In this document: piece by piece, positions 1-9,414 of the stretch
How the letters are laid out: each line of letters opens with the position of its first letter
Numbering within the stretch: position 1 is the stretch's first letter
Origin: Biomphalaria glabrata
Lineage: Eukaryota; Mollusca; Gastropoda; Planorbidae
Assembly: GCF_947242115.1 (NCBI RefSeq)
Contig: NC_074719.1
Span: 36,499,512-36,563,511, forward strand
Length of the DNA stretch: 64,000 nucleotides
Reading direction: 5' to 3'
The notes under the pieces: model-generated
The model's database searches: none
Told to the model about the DNA's origin: nothing
What the model saw: the letters and a program-made list of their open reading frames with translations, nothing else
Program-made: the position numbers and the translations under genes

Positions 1-1029
1 AAGTTAAATAATACTAACTCGACTAACTTGATGGCTTGACCAGCAATCTTGCTAATTTAATGGTTTTGTCAGCATTTTAAATTTATATGATAAAATGTGA
101 TTTTATTATTATAATTTTTCTTTTCTTATTCTCCATATGAAACAGTTTATGATGTTGCATTATGCTTTAATGTTGTACATTGTAAGTTGCGATAATAGGA
201 AGTAGCAGATTGTCTGTAATAATTAAAACCCAGAACAATAGTTCACATATTAAACAACAGCACTTAATTTCAAAGTATAGTTATATTTCAAAATTACAAC
301 ATTTAATTGAAATAAAACATCTTTATTAAACCTAACTAGTGACATGATCTAAATGAAAAAACAAGATTCTATCATTGTCTTAGCTTTTTTTTTTTTTTTT
401 GTATTCCCAAGCTTAGTGTTTCCCTGATTATTCTTGAGAAGCATCTTGATGTCACATGCATTACCTAAGCTGTTTTTAGCCATTCCAGAACTAGTTGTTG
501 TTGTTTTTTTCTAAAAATTGGTGTGATTAAAGTTAAAATCTTCACTATAAACAAGGTTCAATGCTAATCTGCTTGCTAAACTGGCATGTGACATAAACTT
601 ATGTAAACACCTTTATTTCATATGCTCATTTTAAATTTCTTTTTTTATTCACTTCAAACATTGTTTTTTTTTTGTTTATGGCAAATATTTATTTTTCAGA
701 TAAAAACTTAAATTTAAAAGAAACAATATATCTATTTTATCTAGCTTTTATTCAAAAATTTTTCTTTGTAAAAAATTATTCATGTGTGAACCTGTGATTT
801 TGGCAGCATTTTTTATTAACATTTTTGGGGGGCAATTTTACAATTTTTGTGTATGACATTATAAAATAATGATTGTTGATTATTGAAAATAATTTGTTGA
901 TTATACTTTATATCAGATACACAGTTTTTTTGTTTTTTTTTTGTTATAAACCTATGTAGGAGATTTATACGTTTCTTTTGAATGGTAGATGTTAGTTAAA
1001 TTGTTCACCTCATAATTTATCTCATCTAT
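1..1029. other. AT-rich intergenic DNA, no gene seen
   Basis: The stretch has many poly-T and poly-A runs. I see no exon with coding character, no structured RNA and no recognisable transposon until the LINE remnant that begins near 1030. Confidence 0.6.
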
Positions 1030-1550
1030 GTCTGTGTCCTGTCTGGTGCATAGGACACGAACAATTTCCTCTAGGCGTTCTGGTTCTGGGCAAATCTCTC
1101 CAATTGTCCTGTCTTACCCTATTGTTTGGCATCTGCATCCAAATCTTGCTTCCATCTATTTCTGGGTTGTCTTTTCTTGGGGGTTATAGGCGATGGCTTG
1201 TCTTGTAATGTTGGATGCAGGCTTCTGAAGGGTGTGGCCTATCCATCTCAAGTGCTTCTGAAGGGTGTGGCCTATCCATCTCAAGTGCTTCTGAAGGGTG
1301 TGGCCTATCCATCTCAAGTGCTTCTGAAGGGTGTGGCCTATCCATCTCAAGTGCTTCTGAAGGGTGTGGCCTATCCATCTCAAGTGCTTCTGAAGGGTGT
1401 GGCCTATCCATCTCAAGTGCTTCTGAAGGGTGTGGCCTATCCATCTCAAGTGCTTCTGAAGGATATCTTCTTCAATGGGATGATGCTTTGTTATTGGCCA
1501 CAGTTCCTCATGATCTTGTCTTTGCTTCAAATATTTGTAAGTCTTCAAAA
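1030..1550 (-). mobile_element. RTE-like LINE 3' end, minus strand, degenerate
   Basis: Read on the minus strand, the stretch upstream of the array encodes ELWPITKHHPIEEDIL, then RWIGHTLQKPASNITRQA and YNPQEK. This matches the C-terminal tail of reverse-transcriptase proteins of RTE-like LINEs (typical form: WIGHTLRKP, then ITRQAL, then WNPQGKRKRGRP). Only this 3' end is present and the frame is lost downstream. An 11-codon piece of the coding sequence has been amplified in place (see 1221-1462). Clade assignment is from memory of the protein tail and is moderate. Confidence 0.7.
1221..1462. repeat. 33-bp minisatellite, about 7.3 units, inside the LINE remnant
   Basis: Seven near-identical 33-bp units run in tandem. 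Because 33 is a multiple of three, three long open frames appear across the array. On the minus strand each unit reads KHLRWIGHTLQ, a piece of the LINE protein. The open frames are therefore relics of the LINE plus the unit length, not a host gene. Confidence 0.92.
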
Positions 1551-2239
1551 AAAAAGAGAATAATTTTAAAAAACTTATTTCCAGATATGTTTTTCTGATT
1601 TTTACATGTTTCAGATGTTCCTTCAGAATGGAAGATTATTACATCTTAGGCTAAATCTTATTCAAGGGGGTGGTGGCAGGTGGGGGTTCTAGCCTAGAAC
1701 AATTGAGACAACAGTCCAGAATGCATACCAGACAACAAGCCAGCTATCTTTTGTGAGACACAGCTATTGGAAGGAAATATATTTTTAAAAATTTCTGTAA
1801 TCAAAATTTGTTTGTTACATTTTATATATTATAGTCAGAGATTTCCTTGAATCTTATTTATTATGAATGGACTTCAAAATATAAAATCTAAACATTTTAA
1901 CAAGAAATAAATATGGAGGAAAATGTGTTGTTTTTTTTCTAACAAAGTTAGGTTTTAATAAAGGTTTTATTCAAGGTTTAAAAGTATAAAATATTTTTTG
2001 TCTGGTGAAAAAAAATGTGACTATTGAGAATTTGTGTAAATTCAAACATTTTTGTTTGTTTGTAATAAAATAGAATTTTAAGACATTTTTTTTTATTTTA
2101 ATATTTTTTTTCTAGCCTCTGTTTGAATATTGTCTGTGTTCTGTTGCTGTTCTATAGTGCCAATTATTGCTTATAATGAATGTCATTTAAGTTTTTTACT
2201 TTCTCACTAGGTGTGCATTTTTTTCTTCAGTAGATATAA

Positions 2240-2812
2240 CTTCAGGGGCTATACATCCATTAGTGGACATTCTTACATTAGATGTAACTTTAGTGGACAT
2301 TCCTCCATCAGATGTAACTTTAGTGGGCATTCTTCCATTAGATGTAACTTTAGTGGACATTCCTCCATTAGATGTAACTTTAGTGGACATTCCTCCATCA
2401 GATGTAACTTTAGTGGACATTCCTCCATCAGATGTAACTTAAATGGACATTTCTCCATCTGATGTAACTTTAGTGGACATTCCTCCATCAGATGTATTTT
2501 TAATGGACATTCCTTCATTTGATGTAACTTTAATGGGCATTCCTCCATCAGCTGTAACTTTAGAGGACATTCCTCCATTTGATGTAACTTTAATGGACAT
2601 TCTTTCATCAGATGTAACTTTAGAGGACTTTTCTCCTTAATATGTAACTTTAGTGGACATTATTCTATTAGATGTAACTTCATTGTACATTTCTCCATCA
2701 GATATAATGTAAGTGGACATTCTTACATTAGATGTAACTTCAGTGGACATTTCTCCATCAGATGTAACTTTAGTGGACATTCCTCCATTAGATGTCACTT
2801 CAGTGGACATTC
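2240..2812. repeat. 30-bp minisatellite, about 19 diverged units
   Basis: The repeated core is GATGTAACTTTAGTGGACAT followed by TCCTCCATCA, with substitutions in most units. Units are most alike at 2280-2440 and more diverged towards 2480-2810. Open frames on both strands are side effects of the 30-bp period. No host gene is seen around it. Confidence 0.9.
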
Positions 2813-2884
2813 AACTCTCCTTGTGAGTTCTCTTGACTCATTTGTAGTTTCACTTGTATGTGCTGTACGGATGGCTCCCTCTGT

Positions 2885-3055
2885 CAAGGTAGGTTTAACG
2901 GGTTGATCTAGGGGTGATATACTCCACCGGGGTTTAATGGGTTTATCTAGAGGTGACATACTCCACTGGGGTTTAACGGGTTTATCTAGGGGTGGCATAC
3001 TCCACCGGGGTTTAACGGGTTTATCTAGGGGTGGCATACTCCACCGGGTTCCCCA
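2885..3055. repeat. 39-bp minisatellite, about 4.4 units
   Basis: Units of 39 bp contain TTTAACGGGTTTATCTAGG and GTGGCATACTCCACCGG. The array follows the 30-bp array after about 70 bp and is more GC-rich than its surroundings. The minus-strand open frame across it (repeating SMPPLDKPVKPRW) is a by-product of the period. Confidence 0.88.
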
Positions 3056-3391
3056 CCTCAACGCTCAGCATTAAATCCCTTCCGGGGTTGTAATTTTGCC
3101 GTGGCTCGTCTTCCCGGGCACCCCTGACAGTATATTAGTTAATATGTTAGTTAATTCTACAGAACAAGTAATGGTAATTAGTTAACATATATCAGTTAAC
3201 AACAAGAGTTTAAACACAACAGTTTGACTGAATCGATGATAGAACACGAATGATGAGTAGGTACACAATTACAAGGTCAGGCTCAAGTTTGGTAAACTAC
3301 TCAACATAAATCTACCACACCTTTATCACCGTGCAACATTCCAACCTGGGCTCGCGCGATGCCCACACACCAATGCCATGGATGATAGCCA
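3056..3391. other. Intergenic, no gene recognised
   Basis: Moderately GC-rich sequence that forms the left flank of the hAT-like insertion at 3400. It may belong to an older repeat that resumes at 4139 on the other side of the insertion, but I cannot name one. Confidence 0.45.
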
Positions 3392-3399
3392 AGTAGGGT

Positions 3400-4130
3400 C
3401 AGTGGCGCAGCTAGGGTATGTGATGCCCCTAACCCTTCTAAATAAAAACGAAATAAAACCGCGAAATGACTTTTTTTCGACTTAATGTGTATTTATTTCT
3501 GTTTCTATAGTATTTTTTTTAATGAATCTATAACCATCTTAACGACTTCTCCTCTGGCGCTCCTTGTTTGGTTCATTATCACCCAATATAAGAATAGGTT
3601 CGTTTTTGTATTTGTGAAGGCATGTGCGTGTTTGGTCTGGAACTAAGCTTAGTTCGAAGTTTCTCTAAGGACTGGATCGTACTTGAAAAGTAATTTCACA
3701 AACCCGTAGTAGTGAGCTAGATTTTGTCTTTGTCATCCTTCTTCAACTTGTTCGCGCTCATTAAGCTCCAGATTCTGCTAGTTTAGAGTCTAAGGCATTT
3801 ATTTGTAAGCTTCAGATTTTGATGTGACTAGCGTAGGCTACAGAACAATGGAGTATCAAAGTGTGCGTGAGCATATAAAAGTGCGTTGGTTTCAAATTTA
3901 AACAAATCTTGTCAACTTGATTCAGCCTAGTTAACAGTTTACGTTCAATTTAAGAAACAGCCTAGGATAATAATTAATTAAGTAAGTAAATTAATTTCTA
4001 GTAAACATTTCTAATTCAGTAGTTTGTCTTTGTTCGTGTATTCGTCGATTTTATTGAGAGAATGTATCCTTTGTTTGATGCCCCTCGATGTCCCGTGAAG
4101 CCCGTACCACTCACACATGGCTAGCTACTG
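3400..4130. mobile_element. Non-autonomous hAT-type DNA transposon, 731 bp
   Basis: The element begins CAGTGGCGCAGCTAGGG and ends GGCTAGCTACTG, so both ends read CAG inward. It is flanked by an exact 8-bp duplication, AGTAGGGT, at 3392-3399 and 4131-4138. The 8-bp duplication and CAG ends are the hAT superfamily pattern. I see no transposase coding, so it would have moved using an enzyme encoded elsewhere. The intact duplication argues for a fairly recent insertion. Confidence 0.8.
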
Positions 4131-4138
4131 AGTAGGGT

Positions 4139-6184
4139 CTATACAATAACAGCCTAAAGATCAGGCATGACTCCAGCAGAGTCCCATTAAGCCTGCGTCC
4201 CTAAACAAGACAAATATGTATTCCTTGTTACCGCCATTCAATACATTATAATATCAACGACTTAAGAGCTACGAACTAAAGAAGGAATTAAATTTACATA
4301 ATACTGGGGAAGAAAACAACAAACAGTGAGCTCCAGCCAAAGATCTGCTGTCCAAGCTAAACAAAAAGAAGCAATGACCGTGAATGACGCCAGCATAGCG
4401 TGTCCTTAGAGATAGCGCACCAACTATTAAAGTACACACAAGAAACACACCAAGCAAAGAAGCTACTCCATATGCGCACGACACCCTCTACTACTGCTTT
4501 TGTTAGAATGTAATAACTTAAGGGAGGCAACTCAACGAGACATAGATGTTTATTTACAAGAGGACATGACAAACATATAGGGCATCTGCCTTGAACACAG
4601 CATCTTCATCTTGGTTCTAGACTTGGGCGGAAATCGTTCTTCTTTCTCCTAATCATGTCAGCATCCTTCCTAGTCTAGTCACTGACAATGCACACCTTCT
4701 TTCTGCACTATCTCGGATGGCAGTGAGCATGGCAAGGTTATAACATTGCCCTCTGGATCTATTACAAATTTAATAACTTGATTGATCCAAACTAATTGGT
4801 ACAATTATACTTAATATGATTTTTTTTTAAATATCATTTTTTTATTTTCTTGTTTTAAGATCATGGTTACGTTCTTTATGCAATACACTGAAAGAAAAAT
4901 GAGAGGGAGCTAAAGAGAGAGAGAGAGAAAAAAAAATTGGTGGCAATAGAATGAAGCCTAAATTTTGAAAAAGTAAAAAAAAAATAAAAATGGTAATATA
5001 ATATAGTGGGAGATTTTGAAAATAAATTCAAGGACGCCATTTTGAAAGATCACCGTTGCAAGTAGGGCCTAACTATAGAATAGTCAGAAGTGTTAAGCTA
5101 AATATCGTTGTATTGACCACTTTTTGTGACAAAAACTAAAAAGTTCGCGGCAAGGCTTTTTACTTAACACGAAGATTATCTTAAGACAAGCATGCGCTAT
5201 ACGTAAAACTCGAAAATTCCTCGTATAATATAGTATTGGCCAATGCTGCCTGCTTGAGGGCTTCTTTAATTTGAGCAACTTTTTTGTTTTGTTTTACTAG
5301 GATGAATAATGCGCTCAGATTCCAAGAAAAAAAACCCTTCATTATCTTAACGTCCCTCTCCGTTATACATGAACTTTGAAATGGGCTATGAAATTCTTAC
5401 TACGTGAAAACAAAATCGATGTAGACGCCACAGAAAGAATTTATGAAGCTGTGTACAAAGGAAAACGCTTGGCGAGCTAACATCGCTTCTCCAGACCAAC
5501 TTGCTGGATGGATACTATCCCCAGAAATAAACTTTTAGTTTTATATAAAACACTTTAAGTATATCAGTAAAACACTATTTGCGCAAATAGTAAAAGTTTT
5601 GATCTCGAATTTCTCTCACGCATCCAGCCTAATCCCCCTTTCTTAATTTCATTTTGGTTGATTTGTAGTTTTCATTTTAGGAAACTGTACAAGCTATTAA
5701 GGAGAATGAGTTTCTGAAGCTCAGAAATGCTGAAAAATGCCTCAGACCGATTGATGACTAAGGGGGCTGCAAAGTTACATTTTCTAGTAAAGGTGGTAGT
5801 CAATGTTTGAATAATAGCGAACATAATATAATACCATTTCCGTCTAAAAAGTCTAACAAAGGAAACATGTTCAGGTGATGTTAGGTCTCTTTCTAATTTT
5901 TACAAACTTACATTGTAATATATGCAGAATTATTGGAAAATGACATTAAAAATGGGATTTTAAAATATAATTGACACTCATTTTACATTTGTGTAACAAT
6001 CAAAGCCCTCGAATCAGCTCCCTGGATGACAAAAGTGGTCATCGTCGAACCACGATATAATAATAATAATGTGCAACAATCAATGAAAGAAGGTCAGCAG
6101 CTCTTTGTATTGGTTCAATAAAAAAAGAACAAACGATTTTTTATTGGGAAATGTTTCGAGAAAGTTAATGGGGGGGGGGGGCGA
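4139..6184. other. Intergenic, no gene recognised
   Basis: Mixed unique and repeat-like sequence. It includes a short copy of the dispersed repeat end at 4755-4822, a (GA)n run near 4915 and a short tail at 6002-6066 ending in (TAA)n that looks like a retroposon 3' end. Short minus-strand open frames at 4269-4572 and 5093-5278 have no recognisable domains and I do not call them. Confidence 0.5.
4755..4822 (+). repeat. Fragment of the unnamed dispersed repeat family, right end
   Basis: It carries TTGATTGATCCAAACTAATT and the following GGTACAATTATACTTAATAT. The same right-hand end is found near 35100-35167 on the plus strand and near 47478-47535 on the minus strand. Only the last ~70 bp of the family is present here. 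Confidence 0.6.
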
Positions 6185-6246
6185 CGGGGTGACACCCTGA
6201 TTCAAGCTAACCTCTCCGGATGACACCGACCATAGTGACGCCACTG
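6185..6246 (-). mobile_element. Orphan hAT-type terminal end
   Basis: Read on the minus strand this begins CAGTGGCGTCACTATGG, a hAT-like terminus, and runs into a G/C tract at 6172-6182. I could not find a partner end with a matching 8-bp duplication, so the element is either truncated or its left end lies in diverged sequence to the left. Confidence 0.45.
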
Positions 6247-6512
6247 AGTGAAGCTTCTACCTAATTTTTGCTTAGAAAAGCCAATAGCATTCATAGTAGT
6301 AGGTTCAGGGCCAGCCTATAGTTGATCAATATATAGGCCTATGTATAAAGGCTCACCCCAGTAGGCGGGGCCTATAAATTAACTCTGGCTTCGTCTGAGA
6401 TGGTTCAAAGAAGAGGCAAAAACGTAAGACGACAGCACGCCTGAATAGAGAGCGTCGAGGCTGGCGGCAGAGCATAATGCGGATCAATTTATTTTAATAT
6501 CACTCCCTTAGG

Positions 6513-8116
6513 CAGGGGCGGACTGGGTGTCAAAATCGGCCCTTGCATTTCTATTTAATCAGGCCCATAAATTGCATATAATATAATGGGCATCCAATTA
6601 TAGGCATGCATGTCCTCAAAATCGGTATGTGGAGTTTGAGTATCGATAACTGTACACATGCATACAGTAAGCTCTTAATATATTTTTATCAGAAATATAG
6701 GCCTTATATGTTGCTTTTTAATCGCTAAGTGTGTAGGCCTTTAAAGGATGAAGCCTACTAGTAACACTGTCTATGGATGTAGGCTATTACAGTATTTCGG
6801 AAAATGTGTTAGATCAAATTAGTATTACGCAGTGTAGAGAGATTTCTTTTAAACACGATGCCGCTTTATAAGAGAATATTATAAAACCTTTGACAATTTA
6901 ATGCATAGACATAAACTTCAGTTTAAACCTTTTTGTAGAGCACTGGCAATTAATCATTTTAAAATGCCTGAATTTAAATGCTTTAAAAATTAAATTGTAA
7001 ATGAAAAATTTCTTGCATAGGACATTGCAATAAAATAAAAAAAGAAACCTTGCGATTTATTTAGAAGTTATTAAAAGATTTTTTACTTAAATTTTTGTGC
7101 AGTAATAGCTCATCATTTAAAAAAATGTAATGTACTCATTTATTAACTATTAATTTACATGTATACTAATAGAAAAAAACAACACACGGAAAAAAAATAT
7201 AATTAATAGTTCGCAGAGCTAAAAATATGAAGAAAAAAAAATTAATATTATTTTTACTTTAAAATTTGCACATTACAAAGTCATTATAATAAAGACACAT
7301 TCCCTCTCCATAATCTAGCATTTAAACATTATAGAACTTAATCTAAATGAAAAATTCCTATGTGTGCTTCTAAAGATAGGACGTGATAGATAGAAATTGA
7401 CCATTTCCATTAAATCACAGTGTTGGTTGTTACTAAAAATAGATTTTAACCATCAACTTTGAAAATTAATATCTAAAGAGTGCGCCGAGCTACAAAGTTC
7501 AAACTTAGCACACAGATATATATTAACATGCTAAATTCAATAGAATTAGTGAGATTGTTGTAACTATAAACACTTTTATTTTATTTAAAAAATAAAATTT
7601 TACCCTTAAATTCTTTAATTGTCTTTTAAAATTTTAATATCAAATATCTTTAAAGTGCGCCAAGAGAATTTAATGAAATTTGAAATATACACATTTCATA
7701 ATATGATAAGTTATTGTAGCAAACAGCATTGTTGTAACTTTTATAGGAAAAAGTTGTAAAAATGTCAACTTTCACATAAACTTTTGTTAAGAAAAATTTA
7801 ACAGATTGGCTTCAAAAGCAAATAAAAATGATCTCTGATATCTTATGTTTACAAAAAGTAATCACAATTAGTCCTGAAATCAAATACAATGTGCTAAAAC
7901 TTTGATGGAAATGACCATCCATAAAAAAAGGGTCAAATGTGCTGACACACTTTTCAGCCATTTTTTGGGAGAAAAAAAATGGATATAGGTCAGTTTATCG
8001 AAGTACCTAACATAGTGACATAATATTCATGCGGCCCTTTCGGTGGCCTACCGACCCATTTAGGTATCGGCCCACCGGGCATTTTCCCAAATGCCCATAT
8101 ATCCAGTAAGCCACTG
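6513..8116. mobile_element. Non-autonomous hAT-type DNA transposon, 1.6 kb
   Basis: The left end starts CAGGGGCGGACTGG and the right end, read inward, starts CAGTGGCTTACTGG, so the inverted ends share CAG-GGC-ACTGG. An exact 8-bp duplication, CCCTTAGG, flanks it at 6505-6512 and 8117-8124. These are hAT hallmarks. The interior is AT-rich with no transposase frame visible. Confidence 0.88.
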
Positions 8117-8237
8117 CCCTTAGGACATCTTGCCGTATGCTCTCCAGAACGTCATCAAAAGTAAGGCCTTATACCGGTCGATTAGGTGATATTTCGACGC
8201 CTTTCACCAGGTGATATAGGCCTACAGGCGATAAAGC

Positions 8238-8385
8238 AGATTCGAGTTGTGTTTACTGAGCACCTAAATAGGCAGCATATATATATGGAAAACCTTTTCC
8301 CAGATACCCCCTTTTCCCAGTGGTTCACAAACGAGATTGGACCATAGCGCTCTGAACATGCAATAAACATGAAAGTTGCGCTATA
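8238..8385 (+). mobile_element. tRNA-type SINE, 3' part only
   Basis: It shares GTTGTGTTTACTGAGC, AGATTGGACC and GCGCTCTGA with the fuller copy at 14865-15112. The tRNA-like head is missing here and there is a short (AT)n insertion near 8277. It is an old, 5'-truncated copy. Confidence 0.7.
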
Positions 8386-9364
8386 TATATAGGCCTATAA
8401 ATTAAGCTATATATTATAATAGGCTATTTAAATTATTATTAGTTTTTATAATTATTATTAATCATATATGCCCGGTGCGGCCTGCACCACTCGTACATGC
8501 CTATATAGGTACGCTTCTAAGTAATGAAAAATAGACAAAAAGAAATTAATGAGCAGCTATTTCTTGTGCCCCCCGCAGGGTCAATATATTATAGCTTTCA
8601 TAAATATGTAAAAGTGAATATATAATTAGATTACACTTTGAAACAATTGAAATTTGTCTCATGGGTCTTATTTCATTAACATTTTTTCTTGCTTTTCCCT
8701 CTAGATTATTATCTATAGAGCCTCGAGGTGTTCTCTATTTTAAATCCCGTACCATTCTGGCTCCTTCTTTCGTAAAACAATGATGTCACCTTTTCACCTG
8801 ATTAAGAATCCCTGCGCATTATCAAGAGATTTTTTTTTATTTAATGAAAAGATAACTCTAAGTAAACTTTGGCCTCGGTGTAAACCGGAAGTAGTTTAGT
8901 GTTTATATATTAGTGGTAGACTATCTATATTTTTTGTAGATAGTCTAGATCGTCTAACTATTTTATTATTATTATTATTATTCAGTTAAAATAAATACAA
9001 GTAAAGTGGCAGACTAGATATAGATCCCTATGACTATCTAGAGATCTCCAGATCTAGACGCTATCAAGCTAGTCACTTAGTGTAAAAACAATCGAAACAG
9101 TACAGAATACACACTCTGACTGTCACTCTGACACTCATCACTCACCACAGTGACTACACTGTCACTACACTCTTAGACTCTAACTCTAGCTACAGTCTAC
9201 GTCTCTACACTGACTACAGAGTTACATTTTATGTCAGTCAGACTTGGTGATTGGTGTCACTCAGTCACAATCACAGTTACAGTAACTTACAGTATTGTCT
9301 TTTGTTTGTCAACTTTGTTTACTCCCAAGACTGAAGTAGTAGTCAAGATCTACTCGACATAAAA
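8386..9364. other. Upstream region of the RGL gene
   Basis: No gene is seen. The stretch contains (ATT)n near 8968 and, from about 8935 to 9065, many overlapping copies of words such as TCTAGAT and AGATCTAG. From 9090 to 9300 it is rich in short CACTGACTACA-like words. It should hold the promoter and 5' UTR of the RGL gene, but no TATA box or other core promoter element stands out. Confidence 0.4.
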
Positions 9365-9412
9365 ATGCGGATTTATTTATTACAATTGTTGTTATTTCCT
9401 TGCACAATTTAA
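9365..9412 (+). other. Possible upstream ORF in the RGL 5' leader
   Basis: An ATG at 9365 opens a 15-codon frame (MRIYLLQLLLFPCTI) that stops at 9410-9412, three bases before the proposed RGL start at 9415. If the transcript begins upstream of 9365, this short frame would be met first by scanning ribosomes. The transcript start is not known from the sequence. Confidence 0.35.
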
Positions 9413-9414
9413 GG

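Noticed and set aside
1126-1598. Several overlapping ORFs over the 33-bp array on both strands
   Set aside because: They follow from a 33-bp period in a LINE remnant; they repeat one peptide and have no host-gene context.
3056-3160. Terminal-repeat-like boundary around GGCACCCCTGACA, also seen near 11690
   Set aside because: Shared word is short; no paired terminal repeats, primer-binding site or coding found, so no element is claimed.
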